From positions 1,178,001-1,242,000 of the forward strand of contig CANNFY010000001.1 in NCBI GenBank assembly GCA_947504045.1: DNA of 64,000 bases, given 5' to 3'. Under the pieces are notes generated by a model. That model was not told the DNA's origin. It made no database searches and saw only the letters and a list, made by a program, of their open reading frames with translations. This document shows positions 1 to 9,120 of the stretch, in pieces; within the stretch, counting starts at the first letter, position 1, and each line of letters opens with the position of its first letter. Made by a program: the position numbers and the translations under genes. Source of the stretch: an uncultured Maribacter sp. Its GTDB lineage: Bacteria; Bacteroidota; Bacteroidia; Flavobacteriales; Flavobacteriaceae.

Positions 1-1
1 A

Positions 2-118
2 CTTAAAAATAAATTGGTTTTAGAAGCACAGTTTGGAATTCGGGCAAATTTAAATGAAATATGGATTTACGAAGTAGGCATAGTTAGAACTGGTTTTAAA
101 GCAGGATATCGTTTTTAA
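2..118 (+). CDS. C-terminal end of a probable outer-membrane beta-barrel protein (partial)
   Basis: An open frame enters from the left edge and stops at 116-118. Only about 38 residues are present. They alternate polar and apolar residues and end in Gly-Tyr-Arg-Phe, that is, with a terminal aromatic residue. A terminal Phe is the usual recognition signal of outer-membrane barrel strands, so a barrel protein is the best guess. The family cannot be named from this fragment. The next gene starts only 9 bases downstream, which suggests co-transcription. Confidence 0.5.
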   Translation, partial: LKNKLVLEAQFGIRANLNEIWIYEVGIVRTGFKAGYRF

Positions 119-127
119 TAAAAGAAT

Positions 128-703
128 ATGAAAAAAAGTATTGGATTGTTTGTTATTGTTTTAATAGGATTATTATGGGTACAATGCTCCCCGCCAGATG
201 ATGATTATTACTGGAGTTATTTGTACTTAGAAATTGAAGATGCTATACAGGTAGAAAATAGAGAGACCTACACCGTAGGAGACACTCTTTTTTTTGAAAT
301 AAATTTTAGTAGATATCTTCCAGAAGAAGGAGAATCTACCCTTTTAGATGTTTATGAAACTTCTGGAGCAACAGAGTTTAATTATAATTTTAGCTTGTTA
401 AAATATTCTGCATTTTCTGAAAGTTACCAAGGAATTTGGTGGGATGAAAAATTTTTAGTGGCCGAAAAAGGAGGAAAAGAAGGTTCTGATTATTCTAGTC
501 GTGTGTTTGCTGTTTTAAATACAGAAAAAGATGTTTATGAGTCTAGAATAGGACTTATTTTGGCAGAAGAAGGCGAGTTTAAGTTAGATTTTGAGTATTT
601 ACGACTTAGCGCAACTTATAATGCCAGCAAGCCATCAATAGAATTAGAGCATATAATTTCTGAAGAAAACCCATTACAGTTAAATTTTACAGTAAATCAA
701 TAA
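128..703 (+). CDS. hypothetical lipoprotein
   Basis: A 191-residue protein. It has a Lys-rich N-terminus, a hydrophobic stretch (about residues 5-18) and a Cys at residue 20 in the context LLWVQC, a plausible lipoprotein signal. Asp-Asp-Asp follows soon after the Cys, and acidic residues there often mark surface export in Bacteroidota. The rest is rich in Tyr, Glu and beta-type segments with no domain I recognise. It probably shares a transcript with the barrel protein fragment just upstream and may be its partner. Function unknown. Confidence 0.6.
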   Translation: MKKSIGLFVIVLIGLLWVQCSPPDDDYYWSYLYLEIEDAIQVENRETYTVGDTLFFEINFSRYLPEEGESTLLDVYETSGATEFNYNFSLLKYSAFSESYQGIWWDEKFLVAEKGGKEGSDYSSRVFAVLNTEKDVYESRIGLILAEEGEFKLDFEYLRLSATYNASKPSIELEHIISEENPLQLNFTVNQ

Positions 704-755
704 AAAAATTACAATTTCAACCTTTTAAAATGTGTTTTATAAAGCTAAAAGATAT

Positions 756-763
756 TAAATTTG
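756..763 (+). promoter_or_regulatory. putative -7 element in front of bioF
   Basis: TAAATTTG matches the Bacteroidota -7 consensus TAnnTTTG exactly. It ends only 4 bases before the bioF ATG at 768. If it is used, the bioF mRNA would have almost no leader. No clear TTG -33 element is visible, so this is tentative. Confidence 0.35.
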
Positions 764-767
764 GGGC

Positions 768-1925
768 ATGTGTAATTTCCCTTCTATTTTAGATAAAAAA
801 CTAAAAAAAAGAAAACAAGAAGATGCTCTTCGAAGTTTGCCTTTGCCGGGTAATTTAGTAGATTTTTCTTCTAATGATTATTTGGGCTTAGCAACTAACG
901 AGACCCTATACGCAAATACATTTCAACTTTTACTAAATAAAGGAGTTTCTCATAATGGAGCAACAGGTTCTAGGCTTATTTCCGGAAATCATAACCTGTA
1001 TCTAGATTTAGAGGCCGATTTAGCTTCATTCTTTAAATCGGATAGTGCCTTAGTTTTTAATTCTGGTTATGATGCTAATTTAGGATTTTTTAGCGCTATT
1101 CCTCAAAGAGGAGATATTATTTTGTATGATGCTTTAATACACGCTAGTATTCGCGATGGTATTTTATTAAGTAATGCTAAAAGTTATAAGTTTAGTCATA
1201 ACAATATAAAAGATGTAGAAGAAACCTTTAATAAAGCTACAGCTAAAGATTTTAAAGGGGAAGTTTATATTGTAACCGAATCTATTTTTTCTATGGATGG
1301 AGATTCTCCAGATATAGAAGCATTAATAAAATTTTCTAAGAAAAAAAGTGCCCATTTAATAATAGATGAGGCTCATGCTGTTGGTGTTTTTGGCGAGCAA
1401 GGAGAAGGCTTAGTACAGCAAAATAAAGCGTATAAAGATGTTTTTGCTAGAATTATAACCTTTGGTAAAGCTTTAGGTTGCCATGGTGCTGCTATTTTAG
1501 GAAGTGAGCAGTTAAAAGAATATCTGGTAAATTTTTCAAGAAGCTTTATTTATACAACAGCTTTACCGCCACATGCGGTGGCAACAATAACCGCTGCAGT
1601 TAAATTTATAGAGGAAGAAGAAGGAAAAATAGCTAGAAAAAATCTAAAAGAAAAAATAGATTTATTTAAAAATAAAGTTAAAGAATTAAAACTTCAAGAT
1701 TTATTTATTCCTAGTAATTCTGCAATACAATGTTGTCTTATTACAGGAAACGGAAAAGTAAAAAAAATAGCAGATAAACTTCAAGAAAAAGGTTTTAATG
1801 TAAAAGCTATATTAGCACCCACAGTACAAGAGGGTGAAGAGAGGCTTCGGTTTTGTATACATTCTTATAACTCTAAAGAAGAAATAGGCTTAGTCTTACA
1901 AATATTAGCAAATAGTATAAAATAA
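768..1925 (+). CDS. bioF: 8-amino-7-oxononanoate synthase
   Basis: A 385-residue fold-type I PLP enzyme that condenses pimeloyl thioester with alanine in biotin synthesis. Visible motifs are SSNDYLGL (34-41), GATGSRLISG (64-73), DEAHAVG (200-206) and the PLP-lysine motif TFGKALG with Lys234. Length is normal for BioF. No other Met lies near the N-terminus, so the ATG at 768 is the only sensible start. It begins a cluster with a DUF2007 gene (2-base gap) and bioD. Serine palmitoyltransferase and KBL are relatives, but the bioD, bioA and bioB neighbours settle the call. Confidence 0.93.
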   Translation: MCNFPSILDKKLKKRKQEDALRSLPLPGNLVDFSSNDYLGLATNETLYANTFQLLLNKGVSHNGATGSRLISGNHNLYLDLEADLASFFKSDSALVFNSGYDANLGFFSAIPQRGDIILYDALIHASIRDGILLSNAKSYKFSHNNIKDVEETFNKATAKDFKGEVYIVTESIFSMDGDSPDIEALIKFSKKKSAHLIIDEAHAVGVFGEQGEGLVQQNKAYKDVFARIITFGKALGCHGAAILGSEQLKEYLVNFSRSFIYTTALPPHAVATITAAVKFIEEEEGKIARKNLKEKIDLFKNKVKELKLQDLFIPSNSAIQCCLITGNGKVKKIADKLQEKGFNVKAILAPTVQEGEERLRFCIHSYNSKEEIGLVLQILANSIK

Positions 1926-1927
1926 TT

Positions 1928-2311
1928 ATGGAAGATAAATTTTATACGATGGGTTCATTTGAGTTTGCTGCAGATGTACAAATAATTAAAGGAAAATTAG
2001 AATCTGAAGGTATACCAGTATTTTTAAGAGATGAAAACACCTTAAATTCAGACCCTTTAATAAGTAACGCCATAGGTGGAGTAAAGCTTCAAGTATACAC
2101 AAAAGATAAAGAGCGCGCCTTAAAAGTATATAATGAGATAAGAGCATATGCTATAGATGCAAATGGAAAACCTATAGAGTGTCCAAATTGCAAGGCAAAA
2201 AAATCGGAGGTTTTTTATAAGAGAGATTCTATACTTTATAAGTTGTTTCCCTTTTTTGAAAAAAGAAAATACAAATGTCTTAATTGTGGTATAATTACTA
2301 AACCAAATTAA
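1928..2311 (+). CDS. DUF2007-type protein with C-terminal zinc ribbon
   Basis: A 127-residue protein. Residues 1-70 resemble the DUF2007 (putative signal-transducing) fold, with the pattern of a short ferredoxin-like domain binding a regulatory ligand or partner. The C-terminus carries two Cys-X2-Cys pairs (CPNC and CLNC), a likely zinc ribbon. It sits between bioF and bioD with gaps of 2 and 1 bases, so it is certainly translated with the biotin genes. Whether it acts in biotin synthesis is unknown. No role beyond a protein- or metal-binding adaptor can be read from the sequence. Confidence 0.75.
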   Translation: MEDKFYTMGSFEFAADVQIIKGKLESEGIPVFLRDENTLNSDPLISNAIGGVKLQVYTKDKERALKVYNEIRAYAIDANGKPIECPNCKAKKSEVFYKRDSILYKLFPFFEKRKYKCLNCGIITKPN

Positions 2312-2312
2312 A

Positions 2313-2933
2313 ATGCAGAAAATATTTGTTACCGGAATTTCTACAGAAGTAGGAAAAACAGTGGCATCTGCTATCTTAGTAGAGGCTTTAGAAGCAGATT
2401 ATTGGAAACCAGTGCAAGCAGGAGAATTAGAAAATTCTGATAGCCATAAAGTAAAAGCGTTTATAACTAACTCTAAAACAACAATATTTCCTAACAGTTA
2501 TGCACTTAAAACTCCTATGAGTCCGCATGCAGCTGCAGAAATAGATGGTGTTGTTATAAATTTAAAAGATATAAAAGAGCCAACAACAAATAACCACTTG
2601 GTTATAGAAGGTGCAGGAGGTTTGCTAGTACCTTTAAATAGCAAAGAAACTATACTAGATATTATAAAACCAGAGTACAAAGTTATTGTAGTTTCAAGAC
2701 ATTATTTAGGAAGTATAAACCATACCTTATTAACCTTACAGGCTTTGCAAAATAAAGGTATTAAAAACATTGCTTTGGTTTTTAGCGGAAATGAGCATAA
2801 AACTACTGAAGAAATAATTTTAGAAAAAACAGGGATACCAGTAATAGGAAGAATTAATGAGGAAGAAACTTTTACTCCTGAAGTGGTAAAAAAATATGCT
2901 GCTTTATTTAAAGAGCAATTACTTTCGTTCTAA
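2313..2933 (+). CDS. bioD: dethiobiotin synthetase
   Basis: A 206-residue P-loop ATPase that closes the ureido ring of dethiobiotin using CO2 and ATP. The N-terminus carries the BioD P-loop GISTEVGKT (8-16). YWKPVQAG follows, as does the later motif VIEGAGGLLVPL, both typical of the family. It is the third gene of the bioF operon. The last 15 bases overlap the end of the convergent glycosyltransferase gene, so no terminator separates the two. Confidence 0.95.
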   Translation: MQKIFVTGISTEVGKTVASAILVEALEADYWKPVQAGELENSDSHKVKAFITNSKTTIFPNSYALKTPMSPHAAAEIDGVVINLKDIKEPTTNNHLVIEGAGGLLVPLNSKETILDIIKPEYKVIVVSRHYLGSINHTLLTLQALQNKGIKNIALVFSGNEHKTTEEIILEKTGIPVIGRINEEETFTPEVVKKYAALFKEQLLSF

Positions 2934-4403
2934 AATTTCGGCTTTTTCTACAGTTGCTTTAAGGGTATAATGTGTAGATAAATAAGCATCAATATATTCG
3001 TTTTCTTCTATTTCTTTTTTGTCAAAAATGCGTTTATTTTTTCGTGTTATTACAGTTTTTGGTTGTAAAACTTCCATAATATATTTTAGCTCTTGTATAG
3101 CGTTTTTTCTAGGGTTATTAAAAAAACTAAAAAGCTCATCTCGGCATAAATTACTAGGGTGTGTAGCAGCTTTGGTAGGAGGTAGTTTTCCAAGTTGCCA
3201 ATACCCAATATGATATTCTAAAAAAAGAATGTTTTTAGTAGAAAGATTATTTTTTAAAATATATTCAGGAACAGAAATACCTTCGCCATTTAAAAAAGTA
3301 TTTCGTTCTATTTTATTTTTAATAACATTAACTGCTTCTATATAACTCTCCGTAGGCATAAATAGAAGTAATAGTAAAGCAATTGGTTGGTAGTTTATTT
3401 TTTTAAAGAATGTAATTTTAGAAACCGCTATAGCTACAAAAATTACTAAAATAGGGTGTAATTGTATTAAGTAGTGCCCATTTATTCTACCCCCTTGTAT
3501 AAAGGAAAGTAAAACCCCAATAATTACAAATAGTAATAATTGTATTTTCTGATTTTTAAAGGCAACAATTTTCTTTTTCCAAAGTAGAAATATAAAAGCA
3601 CCAATTAATAAAAAAACAGGAGCCATTTTTAAGAAAGAATATCTTCTGGCGTTTGTATATTCTAATGGAGCAAGTATTACAGATTTCCACCAAGTTTCAG
3701 TAATTCCTTTTAGGTAATATGGTAGTATAGTAAGTAAAATAAGAAGAATTATTCCTGTGCCAAAAACCATAGAATTTAGGATGCCTTTTTTAAAGGCATT
3801 ATTTTTTATAGCTATATATATATTATATAATCCTATAATTAAAACAGGGTAAGCCATATTTAATTTGGTCATAACAGACAGACCAAATAAAATACCTGCA
3901 AAAAAATGCCACTGCCACTTATTTTTAGTAACAATTACATATAACCCTGGCATAAAAAAGAACATACAAATATGCTCAGACATTACACCTTGTAAGCTGC
4001 CAAACATACTTAATAAGCTAACACATAAGAAAGAAGACCAAAATGCTATTTTTTTAGTGGTTATTGATAGAGCAGTTTTATACGTAAAAAAAGCTGTACT
4101 AGCTACAATTAAAACCCCAATAGCTCTAAGGGCAATAAAACTTTTTCCAAAAACAGAAATTATAGTTGCAAAAAATAGAAAAGTAATGGGGGGCTTTAAA
4201 TCCCATAATTGTGTATAAGGTAAATGTCCTTCTACCCAAGATTGCCCTAAAAGAATAAAGGTACTTTCATCTCGGTCTATATAATCTCTAAAGAAAAAAG
4301 GAAAACGTAGAATAAATGATATACTACAGAGTAATAAAAATACACTTCTACTTTTTAATTGTGAATAATTAAGAGTTAGCTTAGATATTAGTGCTTTAGT
4401 CAT
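2919..4403 (-). CDS. GT39/ArnT-like integral membrane glycosyltransferase
   Basis: About 494 residues from the ATG at 4403; a TTG two codons earlier is also open. The N-terminal region has the PMT/ArnT signature: RDYIDRDE in the first periplasmic loop, followed by GHLPYTQLWDLKPP. About ten hydrophobic helices follow, then a soluble C-terminal domain. Members move sugars from polyprenyl-phosphate donors to lipids or proteins outside the membrane. The substrate here is unknown. It lies on the opposite strand inside the biotin cluster, is convergent with bioD, and is probably unrelated in function. A second GT39 is encoded near 56 kb. Confidence 0.8.
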   Translation of the reverse strand: MTKALISKLTLNYSQLKSRSVFLLLCSISFILRFPFFFRDYIDRDESTFILLGQSWVEGHLPYTQLWDLKPPITFLFFATIISVFGKSFIALRAIGVLIVASTAFFTYKTALSITTKKIAFWSSFLCVSLLSMFGSLQGVMSEHICMFFFMPGLYVIVTKNKWQWHFFAGILFGLSVMTKLNMAYPVLIIGLYNIYIAIKNNAFKKGILNSMVFGTGIILLILLTILPYYLKGITETWWKSVILAPLEYTNARRYSFLKMAPVFLLIGAFIFLLWKKKIVAFKNQKIQLLLFVIIGVLLSFIQGGRINGHYLIQLHPILVIFVAIAVSKITFFKKINYQPIALLLLLFMPTESYIEAVNVIKNKIERNTFLNGEGISVPEYILKNNLSTKNILFLEYHIGYWQLGKLPPTKAATHPSNLCRDELFSFFNNPRKNAIQELKYIMEVLQPKTVITRKNKRIFDKKEIEENEYIDAYLSTHYTLKATVEKAEILERK

Positions 4404-4466
4404 TAACAAGTATATGATTATTTCTCATCTTTGCAAGATAGATAAAAAGCTTAATTATTAAATCTA

Positions 4467-5741
4467 ATGGCAACAAAAAATCTATCTGAAAGAGACAAAA
4501 AGCATTTGTGGCATCCGTTAACACAGCACAAATTGCATTCTAATATGTTAGGTATTACAAAAGCAAAAGGTGCTTTGTTGTACGATGATCATGATAAAGA
4601 ATATATAGATGGAATAGCATCGTGGTATACTTGTATGTATGGTCATTGTAATGATTATATAATTGAAAAAGCCTATAAACAAATGAAAACCCTAGATCAA
4701 GTAGTGTTTAGTGGTTTTACCCATGAACCAGCAGTACTTTTATCAGAAGCATTAATAAATATATTACCAGAAAACCAAGAAAAATTATTCCTGTCTGATA
4801 ACGGTTCTACTTCTACAGAAATAGGAATTAAAATGGCTTTACAATTCCATTTTAATCAAGGAAATAAACGCCCAGTAATGTTAGCTTTTGAAGACGGTTT
4901 TCATGGCGATACTTTTGGCTCTATGTCGGTTTCTGGTCTTTCAGTTTATAATGGTCCTTTTGAAGATTTTTTTATTGAGGTAGAGCGTATTCCTGTGCCT
5001 ACAGTAGAAAATATAGATACGATTATTTCAGGGTTACTAAATAGATTAAAAAAAGCAGATATAGCAGGTTTTATTTATGAGCCTCTAGTACAAGGGGCTG
5101 CAGCAATGAAAATGCACGATGCGGAAGGTCTTAATAAAATACTTACCGTATTAAAGCAGCATAATGTAATTACAATTGCCGATGAGGTAATGACAGGTTT
5201 TGGTAAAACAGGAAAGAATTTTGCCTCAGATTACCTAACTGTAAAACCAGACGTTATATGTATGTCTAAAGCACTTACCGCAGGTTTGGTTCCTATGGCA
5301 ATTACCAGTTGCACCCAAAAAGTATACGATGCTTTTTATAGTGATGATATAGCAAAAGGATTGTTTCATGGCCATACTTATACAGCAAACCCTATAGCTT
5401 GTACTGCTGCTTTAGCGGGAATAGAATTGTTGCAAAGTAAAGAAATACAAAATAATATAAAACGTATTATTACAATGCATCAAGACTTTAGTAAAGAAAT
5501 AAAAGACCATCCAAAAGTTGCAAATACAAGACAATGTGGAATTATTTTTGCCTTAGATTTAGACATTAAAATGGAACGTTACGGTAATTTAAGAGATAAA
5601 TTATTTAAACATTTTATGGATAATGGGGTATTTTTACGCCCACTAGGAAATACTATTTATATTTTGGCTCCTTATATAATTTCCGAGGTGCAATTACAAA
5701 AAATATATAGTACTATTAAAACCGCATTAGAAATTATTTGA
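4467..5741 (+). CDS. bioA: adenosylmethionine-8-amino-7-oxononanoate aminotransferase
   Basis: A 424-residue class III aminotransferase that converts KAPA to DAPA with SAM as amino donor. WHPLTQ near the N-terminus and the ASWYTCMYGH segment are BioA-specific. HGDTFGSMS follows residue 145, the DE of IADEVMTGFG is at 239-240, and the PLP lysine is Lys268 in CMSKALTAG. A weak -7-like CATCTTTG lies at 4426-4433. The stop is followed 3 bases later by the beta-ketoacyl synthase gene, so the two are co-translated. Confidence 0.94.
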   Translation: MATKNLSERDKKHLWHPLTQHKLHSNMLGITKAKGALLYDDHDKEYIDGIASWYTCMYGHCNDYIIEKAYKQMKTLDQVVFSGFTHEPAVLLSEALINILPENQEKLFLSDNGSTSTEIGIKMALQFHFNQGNKRPVMLAFEDGFHGDTFGSMSVSGLSVYNGPFEDFFIEVERIPVPTVENIDTIISGLLNRLKKADIAGFIYEPLVQGAAAMKMHDAEGLNKILTVLKQHNVITIADEVMTGFGKTGKNFASDYLTVKPDVICMSKALTAGLVPMAITSCTQKVYDAFYSDDIAKGLFHGHTYTANPIACTAALAGIELLQSKEIQNNIKRIITMHQDFSKEIKDHPKVANTRQCGIIFALDLDIKMERYGNLRDKLFKHFMDNGVFLRPLGNTIYILAPYIISEVQLQKIYSTIKTALEII

Positions 5742-5744
5742 TAC

Positions 5745-6905
5745 TTGTTTAATTTGATAAAACCTATTTCCATAACCGCAATTGGCTCCGTTTCTCCATT
5801 AGGAGATTCCTTGGACGAAGTATGGAGTAATTATAAAAAAAACACTCACTTTTTTCAAAAGAAAATTTTTGTTAAAGAAGAAGAATGGGTGGCAAGTTTA
5901 TCTAAAAAAAGTATTGCTGAAATAGATAAATTAAAACAGTCAGATTCTAAGTATAAAAATCTAGATAATACAGTTCTTTTTGCATTATTAGCATCTAGAA
6001 TGGCTATGAAAATGGCAGGTTGGACAGCTCAAGATAATTTTGGAATAAATATGGGTTCTTCCAGAGGAGCAACTGCCTTATTTGAAAAATACCATCAAGA
6101 ATATTTACAAGAAAGTAAAGCGTCCACTTTAAGTTCGCCAACCACCACATTAGGTAATATTTCTTCTTGGTTAGCGCACGATTTACAAACTCAAGGTCCA
6201 GAAATATCCCATTCAATAACTTGTTCTACAGCCTTACATGCATTACTTAATGGAATAGTGTGGATACAAAGTGGTATGGTACATAAATTTATGGTTGGTG
6301 GTAGCGAGGCGCCTTTAACACCATTTACTCTGGCACAGATAAAAGCTCTAAAAATATACTCTAATAGTGTAGAAGACTACCCATGTCAAGCTTTAAATTT
6401 AAAAAAGAAAAGGAATTCCATGATTTTGGGTGAAGGTGCTTCTGTAGCTTGTTTAGAAAATGGAATTACCCAAAATGCTTTGGCCATTGTAGAAGGTGTT
6501 GGTTATGCAACAGAAATTTTAAAACATAATATTTCAATATCTTCAGATGCAGAATGTTTTCAGCGTTCCATGAAAATGGCATTGGGTAATACAAACCCAG
6601 ATGAAGTAGATGTAATAGTTATGCATGCGCCTGGTACCATAAAGGGCGATTTATCCGAATTTAAGGCCATAGAAAAAGTTTTTTGTAACAAAACACCTTC
6701 TTTAACTACCAATAAATGGAAAGTAGGGCATACTTTTGGAGCATCCGGAGCTTTAAGTTTAGAATTTGCTGTTCTAATGTTACTAAACCAAGAGTTTATA
6801 CCAGTCCCATTTATAGAAAGCACTAAGCCATTAAAAATTAGAAAAATTATGGTAAACGCTGTTGGTTTTGGCGGTAATGCAGTTTCTATTTTACTTTCCA
6901 AATAA
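5745..6905 (+). CDS. beta-ketoacyl synthase of KAS I/II type in the biotin cluster
   Basis: 386 residues from a TTG start at 5745; no ATG is available before the conserved ISITAIGSVSPLG strand, and a second TTG lies at 5754. A complete condensing triad is visible: Cys160 in SITCSTALH, His294 in MHAPGTIKGD and His329 in VGHTFGASGA, with the supporting Lys324. This makes it an active decarboxylating KAS, not a chain-length factor. It is tightly coupled to bioA (3-base gap), so a role in building the pimeloyl chain is an attractive inference. It is not BioZ, which is KAS III-like with a Cys-His-Asn triad. Confidence 0.85.
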   Translation: MFNLIKPISITAIGSVSPLGDSLDEVWSNYKKNTHFFQKKIFVKEEEWVASLSKKSIAEIDKLKQSDSKYKNLDNTVLFALLASRMAMKMAGWTAQDNFGINMGSSRGATALFEKYHQEYLQESKASTLSSPTTTLGNISSWLAHDLQTQGPEISHSITCSTALHALLNGIVWIQSGMVHKFMVGGSEAPLTPFTLAQIKALKIYSNSVEDYPCQALNLKKKRNSMILGEGASVACLENGITQNALAIVEGVGYATEILKHNISISSDAECFQRSMKMALGNTNPDEVDVIVMHAPGTIKGDLSEFKAIEKVFCNKTPSLTTNKWKVGHTFGASGALSLEFAVLMLLNQEFIPVPFIESTKPLKIRKIMVNAVGFGGNAVSILLSK

Positions 6906-6974
6906 GAGGGATTTTTCTTATCCTTTTTTCAAAAAATAGTCTATCTTGGATTTCTAACCGAAACATTAAAATTT

Positions 6975-7553
6975 ATGGAAGAATGGTTTGTTGCACTTAC
7001 AGTTTTTGAAAAAGTCTATTGGGTTATTGCTGGAGTTTCGTCAATTATTTTTATCATTTTATTAATTCTGACTCTAATTGGAGGTGATACAGAAGGAATA
7101 GATGGCGATGTTGATGCAGAGATTGATGGCGATACCGGTATAGGGTTTCAATTTTTAAGTTTTAAAAACTTAATGGGTTTTCTTACCATTTTTGGCTGGT
7201 CAGGAATCTCATGTTTAGACGCTGGTTTATCTAAACCGCTAACAATAACCATTTCTATTTTTTGTGGATTATTAATGATGTTTGCAATGGCATCTATATT
7301 TTATTATCTAGGAAAACTACAAAGTAGCGGTACATTACAACTTAAAAATGCACTAAACCAAATAGGAGAAGTGTATTTAACAATTGGAAGTAAACGCTCT
7401 AAAATAGGAAAAGTAAGTATTACAGTACAGGGCTCTTTAAGAGAGTTAGATGCTTTAACAGAAGAGGATAGAGATTTATTGCAAGGTGATGTTGTTAAGG
7501 TAAAAGAAGTTACCAAAAACGGAATATTAATTGTCGAACTTTTAAATAAATAA
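6975..7553 (+). CDS. NfeD-like membrane protein (YuaF type)
   Basis: 192 residues. A first transmembrane helix spans about 17-38, followed by an acidic Asp/Gly-rich loop (GDTEGIDGDVDAE). Two more helices occupy about 55-110. The C-terminal domain (about 120-190) has the beta pattern of the NfeD OB fold. Short NfeD proteins of this kind are encoded beside flotillins, and here the flotillin gene starts 4 bases downstream. The pair probably organises membrane microdomains. There is no serine-protease domain, unlike long NfeD proteins. Confidence 0.8.
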   Translation: MEEWFVALTVFEKVYWVIAGVSSIIFIILLILTLIGGDTEGIDGDVDAEIDGDTGIGFQFLSFKNLMGFLTIFGWSGISCLDAGLSKPLTITISIFCGLLMMFAMASIFYYLGKLQSSGTLQLKNALNQIGEVYLTIGSKRSKIGKVSITVQGSLRELDALTEEDRDLLQGDVVKVKEVTKNGILIVELLNK

Positions 7554-7557
7554 ATAT

Positions 7558-8982
7558 ATGCTATTAGTACCATTACAATTAGGAGGAAGCCCAACTTTAA
7601 TAACTATAGGTTTTGCAGTGCTTTTTTTCTTTATCATTATTATTTCTTTTATACGCAGGTATAAACGTTGTCCATCCGATAGAATTTTAGTTGTCTACGG
7701 AAAAGTAGGTTCTGGTAGTTCCGCAAAATGTGTACATGGTGGAGCAGCATTTATTTGGCCTGTAATTCAAGATTATGAGTTTTTAGATTTAACACCAATT
7801 TCTATAGAAGTAAATTTGGTAAATGCCTTAAGTAAGCAAAATATTAGAGTAAATGTACCTTCAAGATTTACCATTGGGGTTTCTACAGAACCTGGTATTA
7901 TGCAAAATGCTGCAGAGCGTTTGTTAGGTTTAAATCAAGATAATATTCAAGATTTAGCACAAGAAATTATTTTTGGTCAGTTACGTTTGGTGGTTGCATC
8001 TATGGATATTGAAGAAATTAATTCGGATAGAGATAAATTCTTAACTAATATATCTAAAAGTGTAGAGTCCGAACTAAAGAAAGTAGGGCTTAAATTAATA
8101 AACGTAAACATTACAGATATTGTAGATGAGTCTGGTTATATAGAGGCACTTGGTAAAGAAGCAGCTGCACATGCAATTAATGCAGCTCGTAAATCTGTTG
8201 CAGAAAAAACTAGAGATGGTTCTATTGGAGAAGCAAATGCCGTGCAAGATGAAAGAACCCAAGTAGCAGCTGCAAATGCACAGGCAGTAGAAGGAGAAAA
8301 CATCGCTAAAATAAATGTAGCCAATTCAGATTCTTTACGTAGGCAAAGAGAAGCAGAAGCAGAAAGAACTGCAATTGCAGCAGAAAAAGTACAAGCAGCA
8401 AAAGCACTAGAAGAATCTTACGCAGCAGAGAAAGATGCGGAAATTGCAAGGGCAGAAAGAGAAAGAAGTTCGCAAATGGCAGATATTGTAGTTCCAGCTG
8501 AAATTGATAAAAAGAAAGTAGAGATTGATGCAGAGGCGGATGCAGAAAGAATACGTAGAAGAGCAAAAGGGGAAGCAGATGCAATATTGTTTAAAGCACA
8601 AGCAGAAGCAAAAGGTTTGTATGAAGTGTTAACGAAACAAGCTGCAGGTTTAGATGAAATTGTAAAAGCCGCAGGAGACAACCCTAAAGATGCAGTTTTA
8701 TTATTAGTGGCAGATAAACTACCAGAATTAGTAAAAACACAGGCAGAAGCAATTAAGAATATTAAGATTGATAAAGTTACGGTTTGGGATTCTGGAGCAA
8801 AATCTGCAGATGGTAAAGGGTCTACAGCAAATTTTATATCAGGAATGTATAAATCAGTTCCACCTTTACAAGAAATGTTTAATATGGCAGGTATGCAATT
8901 GCCAGAATATTTAAAAGGTAAAAATGTAGTAGATGAAGATGATAGTGTTGCAGAAACTAAAGAAGACGCTAAAGGAAAATAA
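7558..8982 (+). CDS. flotillin-family SPFH protein (YuaG/FloT-like)
   Basis: A 474-residue protein. A hydrophobic N-terminal segment (about 11-30) is followed by an SPFH domain to about 190, then a long Ala/Glu/Lys/Arg-rich coiled coil (about 210-360). The later section has the conserved flotillin C-terminal region. Repeated AEAER and EADAERI patterns are typical of flotillins. It forms oligomeric membrane scaffolds together with the NfeD-like protein encoded 4 bases upstream. A hairpin terminator follows at 9003-9047 and separates it from bioB. Confidence 0.9.
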   Translation: MLLVPLQLGGSPTLITIGFAVLFFFIIIISFIRRYKRCPSDRILVVYGKVGSGSSAKCVHGGAAFIWPVIQDYEFLDLTPISIEVNLVNALSKQNIRVNVPSRFTIGVSTEPGIMQNAAERLLGLNQDNIQDLAQEIIFGQLRLVVASMDIEEINSDRDKFLTNISKSVESELKKVGLKLINVNITDIVDESGYIEALGKEAAAHAINAARKSVAEKTRDGSIGEANAVQDERTQVAAANAQAVEGENIAKINVANSDSLRRQREAEAERTAIAAEKVQAAKALEESYAAEKDAEIARAERERSSQMADIVVPAEIDKKKVEIDAEADAERIRRRAKGEADAILFKAQAEAKGLYEVLTKQAAGLDEIVKAAGDNPKDAVLLLVADKLPELVKTQAEAIKNIKIDKVTVWDSGAKSADGKGSTANFISGMYKSVPPLQEMFNMAGMQLPEYLKGKNVVDEDDSVAETKEDAKGK

Positions 8983-9002
8983 ATTTCTTTAAGGCATAAA
9001 TA

Positions 9003-9047
9003 AAAAGACTTGTTGTATCTTTAAATATAACAGGTCTTTTCTTTTTT
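9003..9047 (+). terminator. rho-independent terminator after the flotillin gene
   Basis: Twelve-base arms AAAAGACTTGTT (9003-9014) and AACAGGTCTTTT (9029-9040) pair with one G-T wobble, around a 14-base loop, followed by a T-rich tract. It ends the bioA-KAS-nfeD-flotillin transcript. Confidence 0.75.
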
Positions 9048-9060
9048 AGAAATTTCTTTC

Positions 9061-9092
9061 TTGGGATATGAGATTTAAAAAGATTATTTTTG
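9061..9092 (+). promoter_or_regulatory. promoter of bioB
   Basis: TTG at 9061-9063 and TATTTTTG at 9085-9092, separated by 21 bases, match the Bacteroidota -33/-7 consensus. The site lies after the flotillin terminator and 28 bases before the bioB ATG, so bioB has its own transcript start. Confidence 0.6.
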
Positions 9093-9120
9093 TTAGCTAT
9101 ATAAAAAACGTCTATAAAGT

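Noticed and set aside
3865-4218. 117-codon open frame on the plus strand
   Set aside because: Antisense to the GT39 gene, whose frame has clear motifs and helix pattern. The frame has no promoter and no recognisable protein.
5745-6905. KAS gene as BioZ
   Set aside because: BioZ is KAS III-like with Cys-His-Asn. This enzyme has the Cys-His-His triad of KAS I/II.
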